This document shows, piece after piece, positions 25,048 to 34,300 of a stretch of DNA of 64,000 nucleotides. The stretch is from JAICNG01 sp035249985 (GTDB taxonomy: Bacteria; Gemmatimonadota; Gemmatimonadetes; Gemmatimonadales; Gemmatimonadaceae): contig DATFFP010000051.1 of assembly GCA_035249985.1 (NCBI GenBank), positions 12,879 to 76,878 of the forward strand, in the 5' to 3' direction. The notes under the pieces are model-generated. The model was not told where the DNA came from, did not search any database, and saw nothing but the letters and a program-made list of their open reading frames with translations. Position 1 is the stretch's first letter. Every line of letters starts with the position of its first letter. The position numbers were made by a program, and so were the translations under genes.

Positions 25048-26606
25048 GGCGCCCCGGCTGGCTCCCGGTGCGCGAAGAGGCGCTGCCGGCGTTCGCGTCG
25101 GCGGCGCTTTTCCTGATCGCGTTCCCGCCATTTCGCCTCCTGCTACCAGCGTTCCTGACGTTGATCCCGGTGGCGATCGTCGTCGCGCGAAAGGTGGACG
25201 TGGGAGAGCCCGTACGATCGTCGTTCCGCTTCGGCTTCTGGTACGGTGCCCTCGCATACGGGCTCACGCTGTACTGGATCGCCATCGCGCTTTCGATCTA
25301 CACCAAGCTGTCGTTCCTCGGGTACATCGGTGCCGTGCTGGTCATGGCGCCCGTCGTGGGCGTCACGATCGCCGCGCTGCATGCGGCCCGCCGTGCAACG
25401 CGATGGCCCTTCGCGATCCTCCTGCCGATCATCTGGACGGCGTCGGAAGTCGTCATCAACTACATGAGCGACCTCGCCTTTCCCTGGCTGCCGCTCGGGC
25501 TCGCGACCTCCCGGCTGCCCACGCTGGCGCAGATCGCCGATCTCTCGGGCGTGCGCGGAGTGAGCTTCTGGATCGCGGCGACGGCCGGGTTGCTGACCGA
25601 CGCGTGGCTCGTGCGCGCCGAGCTTCGTCGTGCACTCGTCAGGGTCGGCATCGTCGTGGTGCTGGCGGCGGCGGTCGTTGGGTACGGACGATGGCGCCTT
25701 GGGTCCATCGTGATGCAGCCGGTTGCGCCGATCGCGATCGTCCAACCGAACATCCCCCAGGAGGAGAAGTGGCAGGATGCCAACCGCGATCGCATCGTGT
25801 CGATCCTGGCAGGCCTGACGCGTGAGGGGATGCGAGTTGGCCGACCGCAGCTCGTCGTCTGGCCCGAGGTCGCACTCCCGGGATATCTCGTGCAGAATCC
25901 CCAGTGGGCCGACACCCTCCGCGCTCTCTCCGCTCCCACGCGCATCCCGATCCTCTTTGGCGTTCTCGACGTCGAGTTCCTGGCGACCACGGCACCCGGT
26001 GGCACGCAGGAGTATGAAGTGTTCAACGCCGCGATGACGACCGACTCCACCGGCGCCATCGCGCGACAGCCGCCGTATCGCAAGGAATTTCTCGTTCCCG
26101 TCGTCGAGCGCGTGCCATTCCTCGATCCCGATTGGTTCAAGGGGCTCAGGTATTTTGGCGGGTTCGGCCGCGGAAAGGATCAGGCGCCATTTCGTTATGC
26201 CTTTGGTGAGGCGGGCGTCCTGATCTGCTACGAGTCGATCTTCCCGCAGCTCTCGCGCGAATACCGCCGCGGCGGCGTGAAAATCCTCGTCAACATCACC
26301 AACGATGCCTGGTTCGGGCGGAGCATTGCGCCACACCAGCACGAGGCGCACCTCGTGTTCCGCGCCATTGAGAACCGCCTCGGCATCGTCCGCGCCGCGA
26401 ACACCGGGATCTCGGCGTACATCGACCCGCTCGGCCGCGTTCATGAGGAGACCGAGCTGGAGACGAGCGCCAGTCGCACGTATCAGGTGCAAACGGCGTC
26501 GGTCACGACGCTCTTCGTGCGGATCGGCGACTGGATCGGCGCGGCGTCGCTGATCGCGACGGTGGCGCTGGTGGCGGCGGCCTGGGTGCGGCGGCGGCGC
26601 GAATGA
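25044..26606 (+). CDS. lnt: Apolipoprotein N-acyltransferase
   Basis: Integral membrane enzyme of 520 residues that adds the third acyl chain to the N-terminal cysteine of lipoproteins before Lol sorting. About seven N-terminal helices (FASAALFLIAFPPFRLLLPA onward) are followed by a nitrilase domain with the catalytic triad E275 (WPEVALPG), K347 (YRKEFLVP) and C395 (LICYESIFP), then ITNDAWFG. Full family length. It overlaps the oxidoreductase by 4 bases and hyuA by 4 bases. Confidence 0.95.
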   Translation: MRRPGWLPVREEALPAFASAALFLIAFPPFRLLLPAFLTLIPVAIVVARKVDVGEPVRSSFRFGFWYGALAYGLTLYWIAIALSIYTKLSFLGYIGAVLVMAPVVGVTIAALHAARRATRWPFAILLPIIWTASEVVINYMSDLAFPWLPLGLATSRLPTLAQIADLSGVRGVSFWIAATAGLLTDAWLVRAELRRALVRVGIVVVLAAAVVGYGRWRLGSIVMQPVAPIAIVQPNIPQEEKWQDANRDRIVSILAGLTREGMRVGRPQLVVWPEVALPGYLVQNPQWADTLRALSAPTRIPILFGVLDVEFLATTAPGGTQEYEVFNAAMTTDSTGAIARQPPYRKEFLVPVVERVPFLDPDWFKGLRYFGGFGRGKDQAPFRYAFGEAGVLICYESIFPQLSREYRRGGVKILVNITNDAWFGRSIAPHQHEAHLVFRAIENRLGIVRAANTGISAYIDPLGRVHEETELETSASRTYQVQTASVTTLFVRIGDWIGAASLIATVALVAAAWVRRRRE

Positions 26607-28492
26607 GTGGATACTCCGTCGGCATCGATGTCGGCGGAACGTTTACCGACCTCATCGCCATTGCCGCCGATGGGCGCGTCGAGGGGAGAAAGGTGCTGTC
26701 GACGCCCGCGGACCAGAGTCAGGGTGTGCGCGACGCGCTGCGTGCGTTAGGCGCGCCCTCCGGCGAGGTCGAGTATATCGCGCACGGCACGACCGTGGCG
26801 ACGAATACCCTTCTCGAGCGAACAGGCGCCCGCGTCGTCCTGTGTGCGTCCGAAGGTGCCACCGACCTGCTCGAGCTGCGTCGCCAGGAGCGCGCCGCGC
26901 TCTACGATCTGACGAAGCACCACCCCGATCCGCTCGTCCCGCATGATCGGATTGTCGCCGTGCCGGAGCGCGTCGAGCCGCAGGGAATCGTGAGGCCGCT
27001 CGATGCCACGTCGGTCCGGCGCGTGGCACAGCAGGCTGTCGAGCGCACGCCGGAGGTCGTGGCCGTGGCGCTGCTGCACTCGTTTCACGACGGGCGTCAC
27101 GAGCGGGCGTTAGGTGCCGCGCTGCGATCGCTGATCGCCGGCGTCGACGTCGTGCTCTCGTCGGAGGTGCTTCCGGAAATTCGTGAATACGAGCGCACCG
27201 CGACGACCGTCGCCGAGGCGTACCTCCGTCCATCGGTCGGAACGTACCTGCGACGCGTGGCGGACGATCTGGTGCAGGCAGGATACCCCGCGCCCGCCGT
27301 GATGACCTCTGCCGGCGGAATGCGCACCGCCGCCGATGCGGCACACACCGCGGCATCGCTCGCGCTCTCGGGGCCAGCCGGTGGGATTCTCGGCGCTGCG
27401 GCCGTGGCTCGGCAGGCGGGGATCGTGGATGCGCTCACCATCGATATCGGAGGGACGAGCGCGGATGCCGGGTTGGTCCTCGAGGGAGAGCCACTCTCCG
27501 AGCCCGGAGGCGCGATCGCCGGCGTGCCGATCGCGCTGCCCCGTGTCCTCGTGGAGACGGTGTCCGCGGGCGGCGGCAGCATCGCGTGGGTGGACCCCGG
27601 AGGCGCGCTTCGTGTGGGACCGCGCTCCGCCGGGGCGAATCCTGGTCCCGCTGCCTTTGGGCGCGGCGCTACCGACGCGACGGTGACGGACGCGCACATT
27701 GTGCTCGGCCACATCGACGCGTCCCGGATGAGCGGAGGGGTAACGCTCGATCCTTCAGCGGCGCACCGGGCGGTCGACGCGCTTGCTCAACGCCTGTCGG
27801 CCCCCGCCGAGCGAGTGGCGCGAGCGATCGTCGCCGCCGTCGATGCGGCCATGGCCCGTGCGCTGCGCCGAGTAAGCGTGGAGCGTGGCGTCGATCCAAG
27901 GCGATGTGTCCTGGTGGCCTTTGGCGGGGGTGGGCCACTTCACGCCTGTGCGCTGGCGACACTGCTCGGCATGACCCGCATTCTCGTGCCGCCGCACGCC
28001 GGGGTGCTGAGCGCGTTAGGCCTGGCCATGGCGCCGGAGCGGCGCGATGCGATGCGAAGCGTCATGCGACACGCCGAGCAGCTGGACCGCGCGAATGTGA
28101 CCGCCATGTGCGAGGAGCTCGCGGCGCGGACCGGAGAAGGAGCGGAACGTCGCTGGTGGGCCCATGTGCGTTACGTGGGGCAAGGGCACGAGCTCGATGT
28201 TCCCGTGACTCCCGAGGACGATGGCGCGACGATCGCCACACGGTTTGCCACGCTGCATACGGCTCGCGCGGGCTTCACGCTCGAGCGACCAGTCGAGGTC
28301 GTGAGTCTCCGCCATGCCACCTTCGGCGTCGCTCGTGAGGCACGAGTGGGGAGCGCAAGCACGGATGGCCCGGCGGCGCCGGTGCGAGGGCCTGCCGTGG
28401 TTCCGCTGCCCGACGCGGCGATGCGAGTCGAGGCGGGATGGCACGCAAGGCCGCTGCCAACTGGCGGGTACATGATGGAGCGCTCCACGTGA
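26603..28492 (+). CDS. hyuA: Hydantoinase/5-oxoprolinase subunit A
   Basis: Subunit of 629 residues of an ATP-dependent cyclic-amide hydrolase. The N-terminal signature VGIDVGGTFTDLIAI and the motif YIAHGTTVATNTLLERTG belong to the hydantoinase A N-terminal domain. The ASKHA-type phosphate loops TIDIGGTSADAGLV and VAFGGGGPLHACALA are present. The family hydrolyses 5-oxoproline, N-methylhydantoin or related lactams with ATP; acetone carboxylase relatives also exist. The B subunit follows with a GTGA overlap, so the complex is complete. Two of the CGTTAGGC octamers lie in this gene, read as Leu-Gly. Confidence 0.93.
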   Translation: MSGYSVGIDVGGTFTDLIAIAADGRVEGRKVLSTPADQSQGVRDALRALGAPSGEVEYIAHGTTVATNTLLERTGARVVLCASEGATDLLELRRQERAALYDLTKHHPDPLVPHDRIVAVPERVEPQGIVRPLDATSVRRVAQQAVERTPEVVAVALLHSFHDGRHERALGAALRSLIAGVDVVLSSEVLPEIREYERTATTVAEAYLRPSVGTYLRRVADDLVQAGYPAPAVMTSAGGMRTAADAAHTAASLALSGPAGGILGAAAVARQAGIVDALTIDIGGTSADAGLVLEGEPLSEPGGAIAGVPIALPRVLVETVSAGGGSIAWVDPGGALRVGPRSAGANPGPAAFGRGATDATVTDAHIVLGHIDASRMSGGVTLDPSAAHRAVDALAQRLSAPAERVARAIVAAVDAAMARALRRVSVERGVDPRRCVLVAFGGGGPLHACALATLLGMTRILVPPHAGVLSALGLAMAPERRDAMRSVMRHAEQLDRANVTAMCEELAARTGEGAERRWWAHVRYVGQGHELDVPVTPEDDGATIATRFATLHTARAGFTLERPVEVVSLRHATFGVAREARVGSASTDGPAAPVRGPAVVPLPDAAMRVEAGWHARPLPTGGYMMERST

Positions 28493-30030
28493 CCGCCGAG
28501 ACGTTCGACCTCCTCGATCTTCAGGTCATGGCGCACGCGTTCGCCGCCATCGCCGAAGAGATGGGGACCGTGCTCGTGCGCGGCGCCCTGTCGCCCAACA
28601 TTCGTGAGCGCCGTGACTCGTCGTGCGCTCTGTTCGACGCCCGCGGCGCGATGGTGGCCCAGGCGGCGCACATTCCCGTCCACCTCGGTGCCATGCCGGA
28701 AGCGGTGCGAGCGGTGATCGCGCGCCGTCCGCAGCCTGGCGACGTGTTTCTCCTCAATGACCCGTTCACCGGCGGATCGCATCTCCCCGACCTCACGCTC
28801 GTGGAAGCCGTGGCCCACGAAGGGCGCGTAGCGGCATTCACGGCTGTTCGCGCGCATCATGCCGATGTTGGCGGCATGAGCCCGGGAAGCATGCCGCAGG
28901 GCGCCACCGAGCTGGTCCAGGAAGGCCTCGTGCTTCCCCCGGTGCGCCTCGCCACGCAGCACGGGATCGCGGATGATGTCATGTCGATTCTGCTCGCCAA
29001 CGTGCGGACACCTGACGAGCGCCGCGGTGACATGCGGGCACAGTTGGGCGCCTGCGCGGCCGGCCGAGCGAGCTGGCGGGCCCTCGTCGCGCGTGAGGGA
29101 ATCGCCCGAGTGCAGCAGGCGGGACAGGCATTGATGGACTACGCCGAGCGAAGTGCGCGCGAGGCGCTGCGCGCCTTGGGCAACCGAGTCGGCCGCGCGG
29201 AGGACGCGCTCGAGGGCGATGGTGTGACTGAGGACGATGTGCGCGTGGTCGCGACGGTTCGCCAGCAGGACGGACGTCTCGTGTGTGACTTCACGGGGTC
29301 ATCCGCCCAGGTGCGCGGCAACGTCAATGCCCCGCTTGCTGTCGCGCGGGCGGCGGCGGTGTTCGTGCTGCGGACGATGCTCGACGACGAGGTTCCGATG
29401 AACGATGGCATCGGGAGAGCGGTCGACGTGATCGCCCCGCGCGGAACGGTCATGAATGCGACGTGGCCCTCGGCCGTGGCTGCGGGCAATGTCGAGCTCT
29501 CGCAGCGCATGACCGATACGCTGTTCGCGGCGCTTGCCGACGCTGGCATCGATGTACCGGCGCAAGGGCAGGGGACGATGAACAACGTCACGTTTGGAGG
29601 CGCTGGTTGGACCTTCTACGAAACGCTGGGCGGAGGGCAGGGAGGCTCTTCCCGCGGCCCCGGTCCGAGCGCGGTGCACGTCGGGATGAGCAACACGCGC
29701 AACACTCCGATCGAATCCCTGGAGTGGTCGCTGCCGTTGCGCATCGATGAGTACGCGATCCGGCGCAAGACGGGCGGCGAGGGCGCTGCCCGCGGCGGTG
29801 ATGGCGTCGTTCGGCGCTACCGGGTGCTCGAGCGCTGTACGGTGACCCTGCTGACGGAGCGCCGCCGCCGTTCCCCGCGTGGAGCCGCGGGCGGTGCGGC
29901 CGGGGCACCCGGCCGGAATTCACTGAATGGGAAGTGGCTCCCGGCCAAGTGCAGGGTCGAGATGGGGCCGGGGGATGTGTTGAGTATTGAGACGCCTGGC
30001 GGAGGGGGGTACGGCGAACGGCAAAGATGA
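28489..30030 (+). CDS. hyuB: Hydantoinase/5-oxoprolinase subunit B
   Basis: Partner subunit of 513 residues. The GTG at 28489 overlaps the hyuA stop and gives the usual opening (VTAETFDLLDLQVMAHAFA). Characteristic stretches are RERRDSSCALFDARG, HIPVHLGAMPEAVRA, DVFLLNDPFTGGSHLPDLTL, DFTGSSAQVRGNVNAPLAV and GGGQGGSSRGPGPSAVH. It is slightly short for the family. The last codons (GERQR and the TGA) lie inside the left arm of a CAGAATT hairpin, so the natural C-terminus was probably a few residues different before the element arrived. Confidence 0.92.
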   Translation: MTAETFDLLDLQVMAHAFAAIAEEMGTVLVRGALSPNIRERRDSSCALFDARGAMVAQAAHIPVHLGAMPEAVRAVIARRPQPGDVFLLNDPFTGGSHLPDLTLVEAVAHEGRVAAFTAVRAHHADVGGMSPGSMPQGATELVQEGLVLPPVRLATQHGIADDVMSILLANVRTPDERRGDMRAQLGACAAGRASWRALVAREGIARVQQAGQALMDYAERSAREALRALGNRVGRAEDALEGDGVTEDDVRVVATVRQQDGRLVCDFTGSSAQVRGNVNAPLAVARAAAVFVLRTMLDDEVPMNDGIGRAVDVIAPRGTVMNATWPSAVAAGNVELSQRMTDTLFAALADAGIDVPAQGQGTMNNVTFGGAGWTFYETLGGGQGGSSRGPGPSAVHVGMSNTRNTPIESLEWSLPLRIDEYAIRRKTGGEGAARGGDGVVRRYRVLERCTVTLLTERRRRSPRGAAGGAAGAPGRNSLNGKWLPAKCRVEMGPGDVLSIETPGGGGYGERQR

Positions 30031-30114
30031 CAGAATTCAGAATACAGAATAGAGAATTCAGAGATGACTGCTGAATTCTGAATTCTGTATTCTGAATTCT
30101 GTCATCTTTGCCGT
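30018..30114. repeat. Heptamer inverted repeat, CAGAATT word (copy A)
   Basis: Arms of 44 bases (30018-30061 and 30071-30114) pair with two mismatches around a nine-base loop. The outer end is ACGGCAAAGATGA; inward the arms repeat CAGAATT or CAGAATA. The left arm supplies the hyuB stop codon. The same outer end and word recur at 36227-36333 and 56539-57021, with a variant at 60353-60465. Downstream is the 3' end of the convergent HD-GYP gene, so the hairpin could terminate both. Confidence 0.92.
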
Positions 30115-30130
30115 CAGTAATCCCGAGATC

Positions 30131-32005
30131 CTAATCGGTCAACGACGGCACCCCGTCCCGAGGAGTCCCCAGCGTGTACGCCCCAAAACTCCTCGGATCT
30201 GTCAAGGCGTAGACCCTGGACTCGATGAACGTCGACAGCAGGTCCTTGTCGAGCATCCCCTCCTTCGCCTCCATTCGGAGGATGTCGAGTGCCCGCTCGG
30301 AGGGGACGGCGGGCTTGTAGGGCCGGTCGGTCGCGGTCAGCGCATCGTAGATGTCCGCGATGGTCATGATCCGCGTCTGGACCGGGATCTCATCGCCGCG
30401 CACCCCGCGCGGGTAGCCCTCGCCGTTGAGCTTCTCGTGGTGCGCGTACGCAATGCGTGGAATGTCGCGCAGCTCGCGCGTCCACGGGATCTGCTGGAGA
30501 AACCGGAACGTGTGCGTCACATGCGACTCGATCTCGCGGCGCTCCTGCTCGTCGAGGTTGCCACGCGTGATCGTCAGGAATCGCACTTCTTCCTCGGTGA
30601 GCAGTGGTCGCTCCGCGCCGTCGATGTCACGGAACGTGCGCCTCGACAGGCACGCGAGCTCGGCGCCGGCCTCCTCGCTGAGGATCGTCGGCTCGTTCGC
30701 GGCGATGACGGCCGACAGCAGACGGTCCAGCTCCGCCTCGTGCTCGCGAAGCCGCCCGTCGAGCTCGGCGACCAGCGCGTCGTATCCTTCGCGCCCGTTG
30801 CGAAGCAACCATTCGGCGCGCCGACGCTCGTACTCGAGTGCCGCGGTCCGCTTCAGAAAGGCGAACCGCCCGCGGATCGCCTCGATGTCGCTCGAGTAGA
30901 GCTTCTTCTCTTTCACCAGCACCTGCTCGCTCACGCCGACCTTGCCGAAGTCGTGCAGCAGGCTCGCGTAGCGAAGCTCGCGGAGCTGCGTGCGGGAGAA
31001 GCGCGTCCCGCGATACTGGCCGGTCCCGCCGCGATCCACCGCGCGCGCGAGGCTCACCGTCATCGTCGCCACCCGCTCGGAGTGACCGAACGTGGCCGGA
31101 TCGCGCGCTTCGATCGCCGACACCGCCGCGGTGACGAAGCCCTCGAAGAGCCGTTCGATGTTCTCGTAGAGCATCGAGTTCTCGATCGACACCGCCGCCT
31201 GCGCCGCGAGGGCGGATACGAGCTCCACGGCCCGCTCGTCGTACGGAAGCACCTCGCGATCGACCGCCTCGGGGGTCGTTAGGCGCGTGCCCATCATCCG
31301 CTTCCGGTTGATCAGCTGCAGCACCCCGACGACCTCGTCGCGATGCGTCGTCATCGGAATCACGAGCATCGACTTCGTGCGATAACCGAACTTCTCGTCG
31401 AAGCTGCGATTCAGACGATAGCTCACGTCCTCCGGCAGCAGATACACGTCGGGGATGACGAGTGGCTCGTGCGTCGCCGCGGTGTATCCGGCGAGGCTCG
31501 AATTGTCGATCGGCACGGTGAATTCGGAGAGCGGGACGCTGGTCAGCGTCTCGTTCTGGGAAAGCTTGAACCGCAGCGCCTCCGGGTGCCCCGCCTCATC
31601 GCGCTCGACGAGGTACAGCGATCCCGCGTCGCTCGTCGTGATGCGCCGAGCCTGCGAAAGGATCAGTGTGAGCAGTGACAACAGGTCACGCTCGGTGGTG
31701 AGGGCCACGCCGACCCGCGTGAGCTCGGCGAGCTCACGGTGGCGGTCGCGCTCCTGAGCGCGCACCGCTCGATAGGCAACGAGCGAGGCGGCGTGGCGGA
31801 ACGCCCCGCGAAGCTGGACCGCGACGAGCCCGGCCGCCGCGTTGCCCGGCAGGAATCCCGAGAGGAGCTCGGTGGGGAATTCGGGGGGCGGCTCGGCATC
31901 GCCGGGGTCCCCCACACCCACCAGTGCCGCGCGCTCGACGAGGTCGCGCATCGGCCGCAGGTCGCCGTTGAGCGTGTGCAGGAGCGCGCGATCGACGAGG
32001 ATCAC
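30131..32005 (-). CDS. HD-GYP domain phosphodiesterase with GAF domain
   Basis: Predicted cyclic di-GMP phosphodiesterase of at least 624 residues. A GAF sensor domain (about residues 95-275; SLYLVERDE, SMLVIPM, VVGVLQLINRK) precedes an HD-GYP domain. The HD pair is near 351-352 (LLHDFGKVGV), and the motif HHEKLNGEGYPRG is near 520-531. A long charged insert of about 120 residues sits between HD and GYP motifs. The GTG at 32005 is the only standard start, but the frame is open for 61 more codons that look like part of a receiver-type domain (RDLKPLLIAALGRAI). An ATG in another frame at 32169 meets a stop after ten codons. The true N-terminus is therefore doubtful. The MBL hydrolase gene lies just upstream. 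Confidence 0.86.
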   Translation of the reverse strand: MILVDRALLHTLNGDLRPMRDLVERAALVGVGDPGDAEPPPEFPTELLSGFLPGNAAAGLVAVQLRGAFRHAASLVAYRAVRAQERDRHRELAELTRVGVALTTERDLLSLLTLILSQARRITTSDAGSLYLVERDEAGHPEALRFKLSQNETLTSVPLSEFTVPIDNSSLAGYTAATHEPLVIPDVYLLPEDVSYRLNRSFDEKFGYRTKSMLVIPMTTHRDEVVGVLQLINRKRMMGTRLTTPEAVDREVLPYDERAVELVSALAAQAAVSIENSMLYENIERLFEGFVTAAVSAIEARDPATFGHSERVATMTVSLARAVDRGGTGQYRGTRFSRTQLRELRYASLLHDFGKVGVSEQVLVKEKKLYSSDIEAIRGRFAFLKRTAALEYERRRAEWLLRNGREGYDALVAELDGRLREHEAELDRLLSAVIAANEPTILSEEAGAELACLSRRTFRDIDGAERPLLTEEEVRFLTITRGNLDEQERREIESHVTHTFRFLQQIPWTRELRDIPRIAYAHHEKLNGEGYPRGVRGDEIPVQTRIMTIADIYDALTATDRPYKPAVPSERALDILRMEAKEGMLDKDLLSTFIESRVYALTDPRSFGAYTLGTPRDGVPSLTD

Positions 32006-32180
32006 GGTGGGGCGGGATGCGTCGAGCGCCGCGGCAGCCGGAAAGGAGGGAACGCGCCGAATCTCGAGGTCGTCCCCGGAGCGTCCCGAGGGCAGATGCG
32101 GAATCGCTCGGCCGAGCGCCGCGATGAGCAGAGGCTTCAGATCGCGATCCGCGGTTCGGGTCTCGTCATGGCGTCGGCCC

Positions 32181-33050
32181 TCAGAGTGTCAGCGTCATTC
32201 CCTCCGAGGCCGCGATCACGTCAGTCGTGCCGCCTCGCTCGCGCACCAGCGCCTTGCACTCGTCCACGCGTTGATCGACCTCATCGTCCGAGCGCTCGGG
32301 CTTGTGGTGAAACAGCACCAATCGCTCGACGTTCGCATCAAGAGCCAACGCCACCACATCGTGATACGTCGAGTGGCCCCAGCCGCGATGATGGTCGTAC
32401 TCCTCGCGTGTGTACATCGCATCGTGCACGAGCACGCCGGCGTCGCGCACGAAGCGCACGAGGTCGTCACGCCAATGCCCTGGGGAGTCGTACTTCTCCG
32501 TTGCTCCCAGCTCGTTATCCGAGATGTAGACGAGTGCAGGCCCACGCCCGTTTCCGTCGGCGAAGCGATATCCCATGGCCCCACCGGGGTGGCGAACCTC
32601 GGTCGCGCTCACCGTGTAGCCGCGGCCCTCCAGGCTGTCGCCCAATACCGAACGAAAGTCGATGCTGGCCGCGATCTCCTCGAAGGACACGGGGAAGACT
32701 ACCGGTGACATCTGGTCGCGCACGATCCGCTCGACCCTGGCTTCGGTGGTCTGCGCGCCCCAGATGGTGAAGTGGTTGCCACGCTGGAAGATAGGGGCGA
32801 AGAAGGGGAGGCCCTGGATGTGGTCCCAATGGCCATGGGACAGAAAGATGTCGCCCTGGATCGGCGCACCATTCGCCCGGTCGATCAGCGAGCGGCCGAG
32901 CTCCCGGATGCCCGTGCCCGCGTCGAGAATGATCAGCCACCCCTCGCTCGTTCGCACCTCCACACACGGCGTGTTGCCCCCATAGCGCACGGTCTGTGAG
33001 CCCGGGCTAGGGATGGACCCGCGCGTACCCCAGAAGTGAAGGCGGAGCAT
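32181..33050 (-). CDS. MBL-fold metallohydrolase
   Basis: Metallo-beta-lactamase-fold hydrolase of 289 residues. It opens MLRLHFWGTRGSIPSPG, a signature of the PhnP/RNase Z-like MBL group. The metal motif SHGHWDH has ligands H72, H74, D76 and H77, and further ligands are in RHPGGAMG, YISDNE and LFHHKPERSDDE. Small cytoplasmic hydrolases of this type are often encoded next to HD-GYP or GGDEF proteins, and some cleave cyclic nucleotides or phosphodiesters; the substrate here is unknown. Immediately upstream of the HD-GYP gene on the same strand. Confidence 0.87.
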   Translation of the reverse strand: MLRLHFWGTRGSIPSPGSQTVRYGGNTPCVEVRTSEGWLIILDAGTGIRELGRSLIDRANGAPIQGDIFLSHGHWDHIQGLPFFAPIFQRGNHFTIWGAQTTEARVERIVRDQMSPVVFPVSFEEIAASIDFRSVLGDSLEGRGYTVSATEVRHPGGAMGYRFADGNGRGPALVYISDNELGATEKYDSPGHWRDDLVRFVRDAGVLVHDAMYTREEYDHHRGWGHSTYHDVVALALDANVERLVLFHHKPERSDDEVDQRVDECKALVRERGGTTDVIAASEGMTLTL

Positions 33051-33119
33051 GGTGGTGGAGGAAAGATCGCGGTCGTCGCGAGCGCCGGGCGGTGACAGTC
33101 GTCACCGCGCCTGGTAAGT

Positions 33120-33243
33120 GGGGTCAGGAGTCAGGAGTCAGGGGCCAGGGGGGTCAGCGATTCGGTGCCGGAGTCGCGCGTGCCGGTTCCCTCGAACCTT
33201 CACCCTGACACCCCCTGATCCCTGACTCCTGACTCCTGACCCC
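33120..33243. repeat. Heptamer inverted repeat, GTCAGGA word
   Basis: The left arm (33120-33154) repeats GTCAGGA and related words three to five times; the right arm (33208-33243) carries TCCTGAC complements and matches over about 30 positions. The loop is about 53 bases and contains no gene. The element ends four bases from the crp/fnr-type stop. It lies between that stop and the MBL start on the minus strand. Confidence 0.85.
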
Positions 33244-33247
33244 TACT

Positions 33248-33922
33248 TCAGACTCTCACGTGCGCCATCTGCTCCAACTGGCCGCGATCCGCGATGGTGA
33301 TCTGACGACGCTCGACGCTAATGAGGCCGCGATCCTGGAATTCGCGCATCGCGCGCGACACCGTTTCGCGGCTGGCGCCGATCATCTGCGCGATCGTCTG
33401 GTGTGTGAGCGGTTTCGTGATCGTGGGGTTGGCGCCCTCGTCGGCGGCGTCGAGCAGGAGCCGCGCGATGCGGCCGTGCACGTCGAGCAGCACGAGGCTT
33501 CCAATCTGTTCATCGGCTCGGCGCAGGCGTCGCGACAGCTCGACCAGCATCGCCCACGCGACAGCTGGAGACTCTGCCACACGGCGGCGGAAGTCGTCGC
33601 GTCGCAGAATGAGGAGCTTCGCATCATCCATCGCGATCACGTGCGCGGAGCGCGGCTGACCGTCGATGAGCGAGAGCTCGCCGAAGTGCTCGCCGACGCC
33701 TAGCACGCTGAGAATCACCTCACGACCGTCCTCGCCGACGAGCACGACTTTGACGCGTCCGTCGCGGACGATGAACAGCGAATCACCGGGATCGTCCTCG
33801 AACACGATGACGCTGCCCTTCGGGTAGTCGCGCTCCCGAGTGACTTCCGTGAATCGCTCGAGCTCGTCGCGGCCAATGCCGGAGAGAAGCGGGACGGTTG
33901 CGAGAAACTCTACGATTTCCAT
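33248..33922 (-). CDS. Crp/Fnr family transcription regulator
   Basis: DNA-binding regulator of 224 residues. The cyclic-nucleotide-binding-type beta-roll covers residues 1-120 (GSVIVFEDDPGDSLFIVRDG, ILSVLGVGEHFGELSLIDGQ, PRSAHVIAMDDAKLLIL), and GELSLIDGQPRSA is the phosphate-binding cassette. A dimer helix and a winged helix-turn-helix follow (LTHQTIAQMIGASRETVSRA). No iron-sulfur cysteines are present, so it is not an FNR oxygen sensor; the effector could be cAMP or another nucleotide, and the residues that fix cAMP are not all obvious. It is transcribed away from rpmE. Confidence 0.9.
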   Translation of the reverse strand: MEIVEFLATVPLLSGIGRDELERFTEVTRERDYPKGSVIVFEDDPGDSLFIVRDGRVKVVLVGEDGREVILSVLGVGEHFGELSLIDGQPRSAHVIAMDDAKLLILRRDDFRRRVAESPAVAWAMLVELSRRLRRADEQIGSLVLLDVHGRIARLLLDAADEGANPTITKPLTHQTIAQMIGASRETVSRAMREFQDRGLISVERRQITIADRGQLEQMAHVRV

Positions 33923-34007
33923 GCGAGCACGCCGTTCCGAGGGTGAGAGTGCCGCGGCAACTTACGCCGCGCCACGACATCTGTCAAACGCACAAGCCAT
34001 TGTCGCC

Positions 34008-34037
34008 TTGTCTTTTACGGGCCGTCCAGGATATATT
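34008..34037 (+). promoter_or_regulatory. Candidate sigma-70 promoter of rpmE-prfA-prmC
   Basis: TTGTCT (34008-34013) and TATATT (34032-34037) are 18 bases apart. The -10 match is five of six, the -35 only four of six. It sits 34 bases ahead of the rpmE GTG and is the only A+T-rich patch in the gap between crp and rpmE. Confidence 0.5.
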
Positions 34038-34070
34038 GCACTGCTACCATCTTTGTCACGAGAGGCACAA

Positions 34071-34274
34071 GTGAAGACCGAAATCCACCCCACGTACGCG
34101 ACCGCCACGGTCAAGTGCGCCTGCGGCAATACGTTCGTCACGCGATCGACCCAGGACGAGATCCACACCGACATCTGCTCGAACTGCCACCCGTTCTATA
34201 CCGGGAAGCAGAAGCTGGTCGATACGGCTGGCCGCGTGGAGCGCTTCCGCCAGAAGTACGGTAAGGAACGCTGA
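34071..34274 (+). CDS. rpmE: 50S ribosomal protein L31, zinc-binding type
   Basis: Ribosomal protein of 67 residues. The GTG at 34071 follows a GAGAGG ribosome site and gives the usual start (KTEIHPTYATATVKCACGNTF). Four cysteines, C16, C18, C36 and C39 (CSNCHPFYTG), form the zinc site of the C+ type. The stop overlaps a CTG that is likely the real start of prfA. Confidence 0.95.
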   Translation: MKTEIHPTYATATVKCACGNTFVTRSTQDEIHTDICSNCHPFYTGKQKLVDTAGRVERFRQKYGKER

Positions 34275-34300
34275 GCATTCGCGATCGTCTCGCCGACGCG

